Shown here piece by piece: positions 1-8,554 of a stretch of DNA of 55,987 nt. Location: the NCBI RefSeq assembly GCF_004153195.1, contig NZ_SEMC01000015.1:1-55987 (forward strand), written 5' to 3'. The stretch's first letter is position 1; every line of letters begins with the position of its first letter. The translations under genes were made by a program, and so were the position numbers. Source of the stretch: Sporolactobacillus sp. THM19-2 (lineage in GTDB: Bacteria; Bacillota; Bacilli; Bacillales; Sporolactobacillaceae). Under the pieces are notes generated by a model. The model did not search any database. It was not told the DNA's origin and saw only the letters and a list, made by a program, of their open reading frames with translations.

Positions 1-44
1 GTTACCGGTTTTGAGGGGTCGTCTGGCCCCGGGTGATTTTCAAG

Positions 45-161
45 TCTGGCGGTCATAGCGAAGAGGTCACACCCGTTCCCATCCCGAACACGGTCGTTAA
101 GCTCTTCTGTGCCGATGGTAGTGGGGGGCTGTCCCCCTGTGAGAGTAGGTCACTGCCAGGC
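45..161 (+). rRNA. rrf: 5S ribosomal RNA
   Basis: Typical Bacillales 5S of about 117 nt. It opens with TCTGGCGGTCATAGCG, contains the conserved CCCATCCCGAACACGG segment and closes with a complementary CACTGCCAGGC end, so the terminal stem is intact. It lies directly upstream of eight tRNAs and is the last rRNA gene of an operon whose 16S and 23S genes lie before the window. Bases 1-44 are 23S-5S spacer. The ends are accurate to a few bases. Confidence 0.95.
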
Positions 162-166
162 GATAT

Positions 167-239
167 GGAGGATTAGCTCAGCTGGGAGAGCGTCTGCCTT
201 ACAAGCAGAGGGTCATAGGTTCGAGCCCTATATCCTCCA
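167..239 (+). tRNA. tRNA-Val (anticodon TAC)
   Basis: Cloverleaf with acceptor GGAGGAT pairing ATCCTCC, D-arm GCTC/GAGC, anticodon loop CTTACAA and T-arm with GGTTCGAGCC. CCA is not encoded. It starts five bases after the 5S gene and is the first member of the operon's tRNA cluster. Confidence 0.95.
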
Positions 240-246
240 TTTTCAT

Positions 247-319
247 GCCGGTCTAGCTCAATTGGTAGAGCAACTGAATCGTAATCAGTAGGTTGGGGGT
301 TCAAGTCCTCTGACCGGCA
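247..319 (+). tRNA. tRNA-Thr (anticodon CGT)
   Basis: Acceptor GCCGGTC pairs GACCGGC and the body matches the usual Bacillales tRNA-Thr. The anticodon stem ACTGA/TCAGT encloses the loop ATCGTAA, which gives anticodon CGT (codon ACG). From memory, the B. subtilis tRNA at this cluster position carries TGT. CCA is not encoded. Position 32 is A, unusual for this position. Confidence 0.9.
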
Positions 320-335
320 CTGTTTTAATCTGTGT

Positions 336-410
336 GAGCCACTAGCTCAGGGGTAGAGCATCTGACTTTTAATCAGAGGGTCGAAGGTTCAAATCCTTCG
401 TGGCTCACCA
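336..410 (+). tRNA. tRNA-Lys (anticodon TTT)
   Basis: Acceptor GAGCCAC pairs GTGGCTC, the anticodon loop is CTTTTAA and the T-stem is GAAGG/CCTTC. The discriminator A is followed by an encoded CCA (408-410). Confidence 0.95.
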
Positions 411-448
411 TTTGTTATTATATTTATTCATTCCGGATATTACATATT

Positions 449-523
449 GCGGAAGTAGTTCAGTGGTAGAACACCACCTTGCCATGGTGGGGGTCGCGGG
501 TTCGAATCCCGTCTTCCGCTCCA
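449..523 (+). tRNA. tRNA-Gly (anticodon GCC)
   Basis: Acceptor GCGGAAG pairs CTTCCGC. The anticodon stem CCACC/GGTGG encloses TTGCCAT, giving GCC. Discriminator T and an encoded CCA follow. The discriminator U fits tRNA-Gly. In B. subtilis a Leu tRNA sits between Lys and Gly in the equivalent cluster; it is absent here. Confidence 0.95.
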
Positions 524-539
524 TTTCATTTACCAGTGT

Positions 540-628
540 GCCGGGGTGGCGAAATTGGCAGACGCACAGGACTTAAAATCCTGCGGTAGGTGACTACCGT
601 GCCGGTTCGAGTCCGGCCCTCGGCACCA
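540..628 (+). tRNA. tRNA-Leu (anticodon TAA)
   Basis: Class II tRNA of 89 nt with a long variable arm (GCGGTAGGTGACTACCGT). Acceptor GCCGGGG pairs CCTCGGC with one wobble, the anticodon loop is CTTAAAA and CCA is encoded. Confidence 0.95.
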
Positions 629-644
629 TTTATTCTGTTATTTT

Positions 645-718
<74 letters not shown>

Positions 719-722
719 TTTT

Positions 723-796
723 CGGGAAGTGGCTCAGCTTGGTAGAGCACCACGTTCGGGACGTGGGGGTCGCAGGTTCAAATCCTGTCTTCCCGA
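723..796 (+). tRNA. tRNA-Pro (anticodon CGG)
   Basis: Acceptor CGGGAAG pairs CTTCCCG. The anticodon stem CCACG/CGTGG encloses TTCGGGA, giving CGG (codon CCG). From memory, the B. subtilis counterpart carries TGG. CCA is not encoded. Confidence 0.9.
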
Positions 797-823
797 TTTT
801 TTTATACAGGATTTTGTCCGAAT

Positions 824-897
824 GGGGTCTTAGCTCAGCCGGGAGAGCGCCTGCTTTGCACGCAGGAGGTTCGGGAGTTCGATCCTCCCAGGCTCCA
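824..897 (+). tRNA. tRNA-Ala (anticodon TGC)
   Basis: Acceptor GGGGTCT pairs AGGCTCC with a G-T wobble at the third pair. The anticodon loop TTTGCAC gives TGC. It is the last tRNA before the operon terminator. CCA is not encoded. Confidence 0.93.
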
Positions 898-927
898 CTT
901 ACAGCTTTGTTATATGAAGTTAAAGTG

Positions 928-980
928 AAATTTACGGTGCTTCCGTCTCGTTAAAGAAGCAACGTAAATTTTTTTATCTT
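928..980 (+). terminator. rRNA-tRNA operon terminator
   Basis: AAATTTACG (928-936) pairs CGTAAATTT (963-971), and inside it TGCTTC (938-943) pairs GAAGCA (956-961). A T-rich run follows. It is a strong intrinsic terminator 30 bases after tRNA-Ala that insulates ctsR from rRNA transcription. Bases 981-1114 hold nothing I recognise. Confidence 0.88.
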
Positions 981-1114
981 TTATGAATGCCGGGAATTTT
1001 GCAGGGAAGAATTTTTAGATAAGTAAAGCTTCTGACAGCTGACAGGCTCCCTCAAATTTCTCCTCCATAAGTTCTTCCTGTTCCGTTATTTTTCCAAATT
1101 GGGGATGACAGAGG

Positions 1115-1143
1115 TTGATTATTTTTGCAAATACATACATAAT
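1115..1143 (+). promoter_or_regulatory. sigma-A promoter of ctsR
   Basis: TTGATT (-35, 1115-1120) and CATAAT (-10, 1138-1143) are separated by 17 bases, so the start site is near 1150. The CtsR box lies directly on and after this start, as expected for repression by promoter occlusion. Confidence 0.75.
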
Positions 1144-1151
1144 AAAATTAT

Positions 1152-1168
1152 AGTCAAAGTTAGTCAAG
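1152..1168 (+). promoter_or_regulatory. CtsR operator
   Basis: Direct heptad repeat AGTCAAA-GTT-AGTCAAG. The known CtsR consensus is a tandem RGTCAAA-N3-RGTCAAA; this differs only in the last base. It begins about two bases after the predicted ctsR start site, so CtsR should repress its own gene and, by read-through, clpC. Confidence 0.85.
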
Positions 1169-1188
1169 GTCAGGGAGATGGTGCCCCG

Positions 1189-1650
1189 ATGAGGAACATT
1201 TCAGATATTATTGAAAAATATATTAAGGATATACTGGACTCAGGTGATGATGCGATTAAAATTAAACGAAGTGAGCTGGCTGAAAAATTTCAGTGTGTTC
1301 CCTCCCAGATTAATTATGTTTTAAAAACCCGTTTTTCTGTTGAGAGAGGATATGTCGTTGAAAGTAAACGGGGTGGTGGTGGTTATATTCAGGTGATCAA
1401 AGTCCGTCCCGTCACAGATGCCGACTTAATTGATGAAATGATTCATTTAATTGACTACAGTCTGACCGAGAATATGGCCGACTCGATTATTGTTCATCTT
1501 CTGGAAGAAGATGTCATCAGCGAAAGGGAAGCAAGGCTGATGCTCAGCGCTACTGATCGTGGTGTGCTCGACTTCGGTATCCCGATAAGAGACGAAATGC
1601 GTGCGAATATTTTAAAGGCAATGTTGCAGTCACTGACGTACAGACGCTGA
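1189..1650 (+). CDS. ctsR: Transcriptional repressor CtsR of class III heat-shock genes
   Basis: 153-residue cytoplasmic repressor that binds tandem heptads at clp genes and is inactivated by heat. The winged HTH lies at residues 28-47, followed by the RGGGG loop (61-65) described as the heat sensor. The C-terminal dimer domain with ISEREARLM is complete. An in-frame ATG exists at 1099, but it lies upstream of the promoter and operator. ATG 1189 has AGGGAG at 1172-1177 and gives the family N-terminus MRNISDIIE. In B. subtilis ctsR heads ctsR-mcsA-mcsB-clpC; here clpC follows directly. McsA and McsB, known modulators of CtsR, are not encoded in this window. Confidence 0.96.
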   Translation: MRNISDIIEKYIKDILDSGDDAIKIKRSELAEKFQCVPSQINYVLKTRFSVERGYVVESKRGGGGYIQVIKVRPVTDADLIDEMIHLIDYSLTENMADSIIVHLLEEDVISEREARLMLSATDRGVLDFGIPIRDEMRANILKAMLQSLTYRR

Positions 1651-1785
1651 TCAGGCAGCACCCTGAGCATGGATCCTGATTTTTTTGTTGACAGGGAATG
1701 AAGGAATTTTTCAGCAGGGTGCAGAAATAATAAGTAAGTGGTTGAAAATAAAGGGATGCAAAACAGGCAGCTGGAGTGACTTTGG

Positions 1786-1814
1786 TTGAACCATTACAGA
1801 ATGTTCACTACAAT
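1786..1814 (+). promoter_or_regulatory. Sigma-A promoter of clpC
   Basis: TTGAAC (1786-1791) and TACAAT (1809-1814) with a 17-base spacer, in the 316-base gap between ctsR and clpC. The start would be near 1821. A perfect 7-bp inverted repeat, ACAGGAA (1822-1828) and TTCCTGT (1835-1841), would form a hairpin at the extreme 5' end of the transcript. I see no convincing second CtsR box here. The rest of the gap (1651-1785) shows no gene and no recognisable mcsA or mcsB remnant. Confidence 0.65.
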
Positions 1815-1966
1815 AGACAGAACAGGAAAGAGTATTCCTGTCTGATACCCGGTAGTCGGCGGGATGTGGTCAACGGAGGAGCTTTTCGAATAAGGTACAG
1901 GTAAGCTTCTTTTTTAATCATGTGATCCATCCTGCGGACAGTGGATATGAAAAGGGGGCCACAATC

Positions 1967-4414
1967 ATGATGTTTGGACGATTTACAGAACGCGCTCAAA
2001 AAGTGCTTGCACTCTCTCAGGAAGAAGCCATGAGACTCGGTCATAATAATATCGGCACGGAACATATTCTTCTTGGTTTGGTCCGGGAAGGTGACGGCAT
2101 CGCAGCCAAGGCGCTCAAGGCGTTGAACCTCAGCCCGGAGAAAATCCAGAAGGAAGTGGAGGCACTGATCGGACGCGGGAGCGAAACGGTTCAGACGCCA
2201 CACTATACGCCCAGAGCAAAAAGGGTCATTGAATTGTCAATGGATGAGGCACGAAAGATTGGTCATTCTTACGTGGGTACAGAACATATTCTGCTTGGAC
2301 TGATACGTGAAGGTGAAGGCGTGGCTGCCCGGGTACTCAATAATCTGGGCGTCAGCCTGAATAAGGCAAGACAGCAGGTTTTGCAGCTGCTTGGGAGTCA
2401 TGAAGCGACGTCCGGTGGTTCACAGAGCCGCAATGCAGCTCATGCCAGCACGCCGACTCTGGACAGCCTGGCAAGGGACCTGACTTCTATGGCCAGTGAA
2501 GGAAACCTGGATCCGGTTATCGGAAGAAGTAAGGAAATTGAACGGGTGATTGAAGTACTGAGCAGAAGAACGAAAAATAACCCGGTTCTGATCGGAGAAC
2601 CGGGTGTCGGGAAAACCGCTGTTGCAGAAGGCCTGGCACAGGAAATTGATAATAATGAAGTGCCCGAGATTCTCCGTGACAAACGGGTCATGACATTAGA
2701 TATGGGAACTGTTGTGGCCGGAACAAAATACCGCGGGGAGTTTGAAGACCGGCTGAAAAAAGTAATGGATGAAATCAGACAGGCAGGCAATATCATTCTG
2801 TTCATCGACGAACTTCATACGCTGATTGGCGCGGGCGGAGCTGAAGGGGCCATAGATGCTTCGAACATTCTTAAACCCTCTCTGTCCCGCGGAGAATTGC
2901 AGTGTATCGGAGCCACAACTATTGATGAGTATAGAAAGTATATTGAGAAAGATGCGGCTCTTGAGCGCCGGTTCCAGCCGATTACAGTTAAAGAGCCGAC
3001 AAGGGAACAGTCGGTCCTGATATTAAAGGGACTTCGCGACCGTTATGAAGCGCATCATCGGGTTAAGATTACGGATGAGGCGATAGAGGCCGCTGTACGC
3101 CTCTCAGACCGCTATATTTCCGACCGCTTCCTTCCCGATAAGGCGATTGATTTAATGGATGAGGCCTCATCTAAAGTACGTCTGCGTTCTTATACGGCTC
3201 CGCCGAACCTTAAAGAACTGGAGCAGAAGCTTGAGACGGTGAAAAAAGAAAAGGATGCAGCAGTTCAAAGTCAGGAATTTGAGAAGGCCGCCTCACTCCG
3301 TGATCATGAGCAGAAGCTGAAAGAACAGGTAGATCTCTGCGAAAAAGAGTGGAAAGAAAAACAGGGGCAAGAAAACACCCAGGTGCTTCCAAATGACATT
3401 GCGCTGGTTGTTGCCAACTGGACAGGAATTCCTGTCGTCCGTATGGAACAGAAGGAGAGCGAGCGTTTGCTGCATATGGAAGAAATTCTGCACAAACGTG
3501 TTATCGGTCAGGATGAAGCGATCACAGCAATTTCACACGCTGTCCGGAGAGCACGGGCAGGTCTTAAAGATCCCAAACGTCCGATTGGTTCATTTATCTT
3601 TCTTGGCCCTACCGGTGTGGGGAAAACGGAGCTGGCCCGGGCGGTTGCGGAAACGCTCTTTGGTGATGAAGAAGCGATTATCCGTATTGATATGTCCGAA
3701 TATATGGAGAAGCACACAACTTCCCGGCTTGTCGGCTCTCCTCCGGGTTACGTCGGCCATGATGAGGGCGGACAGCTGACGGAAAAAGTACGACGGAAGC
3801 CTTATTCAGTGATTCTTTTTGATGAAATTGAAAAAGCACATCCCGATGTTTTCAATATTCTCCTTCAGGTACTGGATGATGGCAGACTGACGGATTCGAA
3901 GGGACGGACCGTTGATTTCCGGAACACAGCGATCATCATGACATCAAATGTCGGCGCTACCGAACTCAAACGGAACAAATATGTTGGCTTTACCGTCGGA
4001 GACAAGGGAGAGGAATATAAAGAAATGAAGGGGAAGGTGATGACCGAACTGAAACGGGCATTCCGACCTGAATTTCTGAACCGGATTGATGAGATTATTG
4101 TGTTCCACCATTTGACCAAGCCTCAGCTGATGGAGATTGTTTCGCTTCTGGCTGAACGTCTGAAACATCGTCTGTCCAGCCAGGGTATTGTCATCGATTT
4201 GACCGATGCGGCTAAGAGCCGGATCGTTGAGGAAGGTTATGATCCCGAATACGGTGCCCGTCCACTGCGTCGTGCGCTGCAAAAACGCGTTGAAGATAAA
4301 TTGTCCGAAGAGCTGCTTATGGGGCATATTACTAAGGGAACCCATGTTGTTATTGATTATCAAGACGGTGATTATACAGTTAACAAAAAAGAAGCAGCAG
4401 TCGCGAAATCCTGA
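1967..4414 (+). CDS. clpC: AAA+ unfoldase ClpC, ATPase subunit of ClpCP
   Basis: 815 residues, the usual ClpC length. Two N-terminal Clp-N repeats each contain GTEHILLGL, followed by AAA-1 with Walker A GEPGVGKT, a coiled-coil M domain, and AAA-2 with GPTGVGKT and SPPGYVG. It unfolds proteins for ClpP with adaptors such as MecA and controls stress and developmental regulators. Glu32 and Glu106, recalled as phospho-arginine contacts in B. subtilis ClpC, are retained although McsB is not encoded beside it. Start at ATG 1967 after AAAAGGGGG; an upstream ATG at 1922 would add 15 non-family residues. A terminator follows. Confidence 0.98.
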   Translation: MMFGRFTERAQKVLALSQEEAMRLGHNNIGTEHILLGLVREGDGIAAKALKALNLSPEKIQKEVEALIGRGSETVQTPHYTPRAKRVIELSMDEARKIGHSYVGTEHILLGLIREGEGVAARVLNNLGVSLNKARQQVLQLLGSHEATSGGSQSRNAAHASTPTLDSLARDLTSMASEGNLDPVIGRSKEIERVIEVLSRRTKNNPVLIGEPGVGKTAVAEGLAQEIDNNEVPEILRDKRVMTLDMGTVVAGTKYRGEFEDRLKKVMDEIRQAGNIILFIDELHTLIGAGGAEGAIDASNILKPSLSRGELQCIGATTIDEYRKYIEKDAALERRFQPITVKEPTREQSVLILKGLRDRYEAHHRVKITDEAIEAAVRLSDRYISDRFLPDKAIDLMDEASSKVRLRSYTAPPNLKELEQKLETVKKEKDAAVQSQEFEKAASLRDHEQKLKEQVDLCEKEWKEKQGQENTQVLPNDIALVVANWTGIPVVRMEQKESERLLHMEEILHKRVIGQDEAITAISHAVRRARAGLKDPKRPIGSFIFLGPTGVGKTELARAVAETLFGDEEAIIRIDMSEYMEKHTTSRLVGSPPGYVGHDEGGQLTEKVRRKPYSVILFDEIEKAHPDVFNILLQVLDDGRLTDSKGRTVDFRNTAIIMTSNVGATELKRNKYVGFTVGDKGEEYKEMKGKVMTELKRAFRPEFLNRIDEIIVFHHLTKPQLMEIVSLLAERLKHRLSSQGIVIDLTDAAKSRIVEEGYDPEYGARPLRRALQKRVEDKLSEELLMGHITKGTHVVIDYQDGDYTVNKKEAAVAKS

Positions 4415-4444
4415 TGTCCGGCAGGCCGGACCGTTTTTGCGGCT

Positions 4445-4483
4445 AAAAGAGCCAAAGCCTGAAAAAAGCCTTGGCTCTTTTGC
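4445..4483 (+). terminator. Terminator after clpC
   Basis: AAAAGAGCCAA (4445-4455) pairs perfectly with TTGGCTCTTTT (4471-4481) around a 15-base loop, with the T-run inside the stem. It separates clpC from radA; the remaining 120 bases to radA show no strong promoter. Confidence 0.75.
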
Positions 4484-4604
4484 ACTTTAAGAAAGTAAAA
4501 AAATGTTCGGAAAGACCAGGTTTCTGGCGGTGTCTGCGACTTGTCAGTCGTCAGGTTTTCTTAATAGATCCCGAATTTTTAATTGAATCAGGCAAGGTGA
4601 TTAA

Positions 4605-6011
4605 ATGGCAAAGGCAAAATCAGTATTTATATGCCAGGAATGTGGCTATAAAAGCCCCAAATGGATGGGACGCTGTCCGGAGTGCCGGAACTGGAATACC
4701 ATGGTTGAAGAATTGATACAGCCGGCAAACGCCGCTCATGGCCCGGTTAAAAAAAATAATCGTCCCGCTCTCCTGTCTGATGTGACCCTGGATGAGGAAC
4801 CAAGGATTATTACCGGAATGAAGGAGTTTAACCGTGTGATGGGCGGAGGCATTGTCCCTGCATCACTGACCCTTGTAGGAGGTGACCCGGGCATAGGCAA
4901 GTCGACACTTCTCCTTCAGGTTTCCGATCATCTGGCTTCACATGGCCATACGGTGTTGTATATATCGGGAGAAGAATCGATTCGGCAGACCAGAATGCGC
5001 GCCGGACGGCTGAATGTCAGTTCGGACGGGCTTTATGTTCTGTCAGAAACGGACATCAGTCAGATTGAGATGCATATGAAAGAGGTTCATCCGGAAGTGA
5101 TGATTATTGATTCCATTCAGACGATCTATCATCCTGATGTTACTTCAGCACCGGGCAGTATTTCACAAATCAGAGAATGCACAGGTCAATTGCTGCGGAT
5201 CGCCAAGACCAGCGGAACCGCCATATTTATTGTCGGTCATGTCACAAAAAACGGGGCGCTTGCAGGTCCAAGGACTCTTGAACATATGGTCGACACCGTT
5301 TTATATTTTGAAGGGGAGCGCCATCACACATTTCGTATCCTTCGGGCGGTAAAAAACCGCTTCGGTTCTACGAATGAAATGGGTGTGTTTGAAATGAAAG
5401 AGGAAGGACTGACAGAGGTCTTAAATCCATCGGAAATATTTCTTCAGGAACGGACAAGTGGCGCATCAGGATCGGCCGTTGTCGCCGCCATGGAAGGAAC
5501 CCGGCCGATTCTTGTTGAGATCCAGGCACTGGTTACACCCACTAATTTCGGGAACCCGCGCAGGATGGCAGCAGGACTTGATAATAATCGGATGTCACTG
5601 ATTATGGCTGTGCTCGAGAAAAGAGCCGGGCTCCTGCTTCAGAACCAGGATGCCTACGTGAACGTTGCCGGCGGGATAAAACTGGATGAACCGGCAACAG
5701 ACCTGGCAACTGCCATCAGCATTGCATCCAGTTTCAGTAACCGTCCGACCGGTGTGACCGACATCTTCATTGGGGAAGTCGGACTGACCGGTGAAGTCAG
5801 GCGGGTGTCCCGGATCGAACAGAGAGTGAACGAGGCCAGTAAACTCGGGTTTACCAAAGCGTATATTCCTGCAAAAAATATGGGTGGGTGGCGGAAACCT
5901 GAGGGGATTCAGATCATTGGAGCAGACTCACTTGTTCAGGTTATGCAACTGGCGCTGGGAAAAACTGAAGAACCGCTGTCAGATTCGCCCTTTTTCCCAC
6001 CCAAAGTCTAG
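4605..6011 (+). CDS. radA: DNA repair protein RadA (Sms)
   Basis: 468-residue RecA-related, DnaB-like helicase acting in branch migration during recombination repair and transformation. An N-terminal zinc finger has Cys10, 13, 24 and 27. The RecA-like core has Walker [11 protein letters not shown] (92-101) and the RadA-specific KNRFG motif near 255. A Lon-like domain with [14 protein letters not shown] follows. Start ATG 4605 after CAAGGTGATTA. It sits in the expected place after clpC, but disA, its usual downstream partner in Firmicutes, is absent. Confidence 0.97.
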   Translation: MAKAKSVFICQECGYKSPKWMGRCPECRNWNTMVEELIQPANAAHGPVKKNNRPALLSDVTLDEEPRIITGMKEFNRVMGGGIVPASLTLVGGDPGIGKSTLLLQVSDHLASHGHTVLYISGEESIRQTRMRAGRLNVSSDGLYVLSETDISQIEMHMKEVHPEVMIIDSIQTIYHPDVTSAPGSISQIRECTGQLLRIAKTSGTAIFIVGHVTKNGALAGPRTLEHMVDTVLYFEGERHHTFRILRAVKNRFGSTNEMGVFEMKEEGLTEVLNPSEIFLQERTSGASGSAVVAAMEGTRPILVEIQALVTPTNFGNPRRMAAGLDNNRMSLIMAVLEKRAGLLLQNQDAYVNVAGGIKLDEPATDLATAISIASSFSNRPTGVTDIFIGEVGLTGEVRRVSRIEQRVNEASKLGFTKAYIPAKNMGGWRKPEGIQIIGADSLVQVMQLALGKTEEPLSDSPFFPPKV

Positions 6012-6129
6012 CAGAATGACAAACCAGCAATTGTTTTGCAGGTAATTTTAAAGGTTTTTATCTGTTAATCCCGAAAATCCGTTTTTATTTTTTTATTTTG
6101 TCCATACTGAGTGGAGGAGGTGACCACAT

Positions 6130-7236
6130 ATGTTAAAACGAGTAATACAATTATTTTTCATCCTGCTGGGCGGGACACTCGGCTTTGTTTATATACCCAA
6201 AATCATCGTACTGCTTAATTTTGGTGAAGGAATGCCGGAATGGCTGACATCCCCGTTTATTGGCATGGCAGTCGGCGCGGTTATCATGACATTGTTGACA
6301 TTCTGGTTTGTGGACTCATTAGTGCATTTAATGAAAACGTTTGAGGACAGAATTATGAAAGCGCCAATTACCGATGTTTTATTCGGGACACTTGGCCTGA
6401 TTTTCGGGCTGGTAATATCCTACCTGATCCAGTTGCCCCTTGCTGCACTGAATATTCCCGGAATCAGCAACGTCCTTCCCATTTTTATTTATTTTTTTCT
6501 CGGATACCTTTTTTATCAGATCGGATCCAGAAAGCGAGATGAGCTGATTGGTCTGTTTCATCTGCCTGCCCGTTCGAAGGAGAAAAAAAAGGAAGCAAGA
6601 TCTGAGCTAAGTTTGTCCGAAACAGGTTCGCCTTATAAAATTTTTGATACAAGCGTGATCATTGACGGCCGGATAGCTGATATTTGTCAGACGGGTTTTC
6701 TGGAGGGCACCATGGTTATACCACATTTTGTCCTTGAAGAACTGCAGCATATAGCGGACTCATCCGATGTGCTGAAACGAAACCGCGGCAGGCGCGGACT
6801 GGATATTCTGAACCGGATTCAGAAGGACCACTCGATCCATGTCAATCTTTATGAAGGAGACTATGATGATATAACGGAAGTGGACAGCAAACTGGTTCGT
6901 CTCGCAAAAGAGTCAGGTGGCATTGTTGTAACAAATGATTTCAACCTGAATAAAGTCTGTGAATTCCAAGGTGTACGTGTTTTAAATATTAATGACCTGG
7001 CTAATGCCGTCAAACCGGTTGTTTTACCGGGAGAAGAGCTTCAGGTTCAGGTTATAAAAGACGGGAAAGAGCAGAATCAGGGTGTCGGGTATCTTGACGA
7101 CGGAACCATGATTGTGGTAGAAGAAGGACATAGGTATATTGGAAAAACCATCGATGTGATTATTACCAGTGTTCTGCAGACGTCTGCGGGTCGAATGATT
7201 TTTGCCAAACCGAAATTGCTGGAAAAAGCACTGTAA
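6130..7236 (+). CDS. PIN/TRAM domain membrane protein (YacL family)
   Basis: 368 residues with three or four hydrophobic segments in the first 135 residues, then a charged linker and a PIN nuclease-like domain (about 175-285, with FDTSVIIDGRIAD and VTNDFNLN acidic residues). A C-terminal TRAM domain has VGYLDDGTMIVVEEG. It is probably a membrane-anchored RNA-binding or RNA-cleaving protein; no substrate is established. ATG 6130 follows GGAGGAGGTGACC. The 118-base gap after radA is where B. subtilis has disA and holds no gene. It is followed 31 bases on by ispD. Confidence 0.92.
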   Translation: MLKRVIQLFFILLGGTLGFVYIPKIIVLLNFGEGMPEWLTSPFIGMAVGAVIMTLLTFWFVDSLVHLMKTFEDRIMKAPITDVLFGTLGLIFGLVISYLIQLPLAALNIPGISNVLPIFIYFFLGYLFYQIGSRKRDELIGLFHLPARSKEKKKEARSELSLSETGSPYKIFDTSVIIDGRIADICQTGFLEGTMVIPHFVLEELQHIADSSDVLKRNRGRRGLDILNRIQKDHSIHVNLYEGDYDDITEVDSKLVRLAKESGGIVVTNDFNLNKVCEFQGVRVLNINDLANAVKPVVLPGEELQVQVIKDGKEQNQGVGYLDDGTMIVVEEGHRYIGKTIDVIITSVLQTSAGRMIFAKPKLLEKAL

Positions 7237-7267
7237 GACAGATGCAGTTGCGGAGGTTTTAAAAATA

Positions 7268-7987
7268 ATGAATTATCAAGCGGTGATCGTCGCTGCAGGG
7301 CAGGGTTCGCGTATGGGATCGAATCAAAATAAAGTCCTTCTCCCCCTGCACAGTGAACCGGTAATCATCCATACGCTCCGTGTCTTTGATCAGGATCCAT
7401 CCTGCAGAAAGATCGTTCTAGTCGTGCAAAATGCTGAATATCACACCTTCCGGTCATTAATCGAAACGTACGGGATCACGAAAAAGATTGATTTTGCGCC
7501 GGGTGGAGCTGAGCGGCAGGAAAGTGTCTATCACGGACTTCTGGCTCTCGAAGATTCTGATCCGGACAGTATTGTTCTTATTCATGACGGCGCCCGCCCA
7601 TTCGTCACCCGACGCGGGATAGCCGAAACGGCAAAGCAGGCGTATGAATATGGCGCAGCACTTCTTGCTGTTCCGGTAAAAGACACCATTAAGCAGGTGG
7701 ATGGCCGGGGCCAGGTTGCCGATACGCCGGATCGAAAAAGCCTGTGGGCGGCACAAACGCCTCAGGCTTTTCGCCTGTCTCTGATTCTTCGCGCACATCG
7801 GGCGGAGACCAATCATCCATTCGGGGCAACTGATGATGCCTCGCTTGTTGAACATCTTGATCTTCCGGTGAAGGTTGTCATGGGGAGTTATCGGAACATT
7901 AAGCTGACAACTCCGGAGGACATGGTTGTAGCAGAAAAGTTTTTTGAAGAAGAGGAGAATAACCATGCGGGTTGGCCACGGATTTGA
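7268..7987 (+). CDS. ispD: 2-C-methyl-D-erythritol 4-phosphate cytidylyltransferase
   Basis: 239 residues. Third step of the MEP isoprenoid pathway, joining CTP and MEP to give CDP-ME in the cytoplasm. The nucleotide-binding start [15 protein letters not shown] is clear, as are HDGARPFV and AAQTPQAF, and TDDASLVE near the end. A longer in-frame ORF begins at 7202 inside yacL, but ATG 7268 has CGGAGG at 7251-7256 and gives the family N-terminus. It overlaps ispF by 23 bases, so the two are translationally coupled steps of one pathway. Confidence 0.96.
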   Translation: MNYQAVIVAAGQGSRMGSNQNKVLLPLHSEPVIIHTLRVFDQDPSCRKIVLVVQNAEYHTFRSLIETYGITKKIDFAPGGAERQESVYHGLLALEDSDPDSIVLIHDGARPFVTRRGIAETAKQAYEYGAALLAVPVKDTIKQVDGRGQVADTPDRKSLWAAQTPQAFRLSLILRAHRAETNHPFGATDDASLVEHLDLPVKVVMGSYRNIKLTTPEDMVVAEKFFEEEENNHAGWPRI

Positions 7988-8447
7988 TGTCCATCAGTTC
8001 GCTGACGGACGTAAACTGATCATTGGCGGTGTTCACATTCCTGATGAAAAAGGGCTTGCCGGGCATTCAGACGCTGATGTCCTGCTGCATGCGATCAGTG
8101 ATGCACTGCTTGGTGCTATGGGCGAGGGGGATATCGGTCGTCATTTTCCCGATACCGATGAGGCTTATAAAGATGCAGATTCAAAGATTCTGCTTGCGGA
8201 TGTTGCGTCTTTAGTCCGGGAAAAAGATTATACAATCAGTAATATTGACAGCGTCGTCATTGCCCAGCGCCCGAAAATAGCGCCCTTCATCGCAGAAATG
8301 AGAACCACAATCGCATCCGTCGTGAACATCGATATGGACCAAATTAACGTCAAGGCGACAACGACCGAAAAGCTCGGATTTACCGGAAGAGGGGAAGGAA
8401 TCGCTGCGGAAGCGATCTGCCTCATCGAGAAGTTGCAGCAGGACTGA
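7965..8447 (+). CDS. ispF: 2-C-methyl-D-erythritol 2,4-cyclodiphosphate synthase
   Basis: 160 residues, normal for this homotrimeric zinc enzyme of the MEP pathway, which closes the cyclic diphosphate. Metal ligands are visible in GFDVHQF and [18 protein letters not shown]; the substrate lid HFPDTD and the C-terminal [13 protein letters not shown] are intact. ATG 7965 lies within ispD and follows AGAGGAG. IspE, the intermediate kinase, is encoded elsewhere. Confidence 0.97.
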   Translation: MRVGHGFDVHQFADGRKLIIGGVHIPDEKGLAGHSDADVLLHAISDALLGAMGEGDIGRHFPDTDEAYKDADSKILLADVASLVREKDYTISNIDSVVIAQRPKIAPFIAEMRTTIASVVNIDMDQINVKATTTEKLGFTGRGEGIAAEAICLIEKLQQD

Positions 8448-8507
8448 CCCATCCGGAGCCAGCACATGTCCTGAGCCGTGCATGCATGTAAAAAATTGCA
8501 AAAAACT

Positions 8508-8536
8508 GTTTTACCTTCAGTGATACGTGCTAAAAT
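8508..8536 (+). promoter_or_regulatory. Probable extended -10 promoter of gltX
   Basis: TGC-TAAAAT with the -10 at 8531-8536 and a TG one base upstream. The -35 is poor (GTTTTA at 17 bases), so the call rests on the extended -10. It lies in the 107-base ispF-gltX gap. Confidence 0.45.
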
Positions 8537-8554
8537 GAATAGGAATAACAGAAA

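Noticed and set aside
1808-2203. Minus-strand open frame of 131 codons across the clpC start
   Set aside because: It lies opposite clpC and its promoter, matches no family I know and has no ribosome site.
4541-4569. TTGTCA with a -10-like TAATAG before radA
   Set aside because: Spacing is 15 bases or the -10 is poor, so it is not listed as a promoter.
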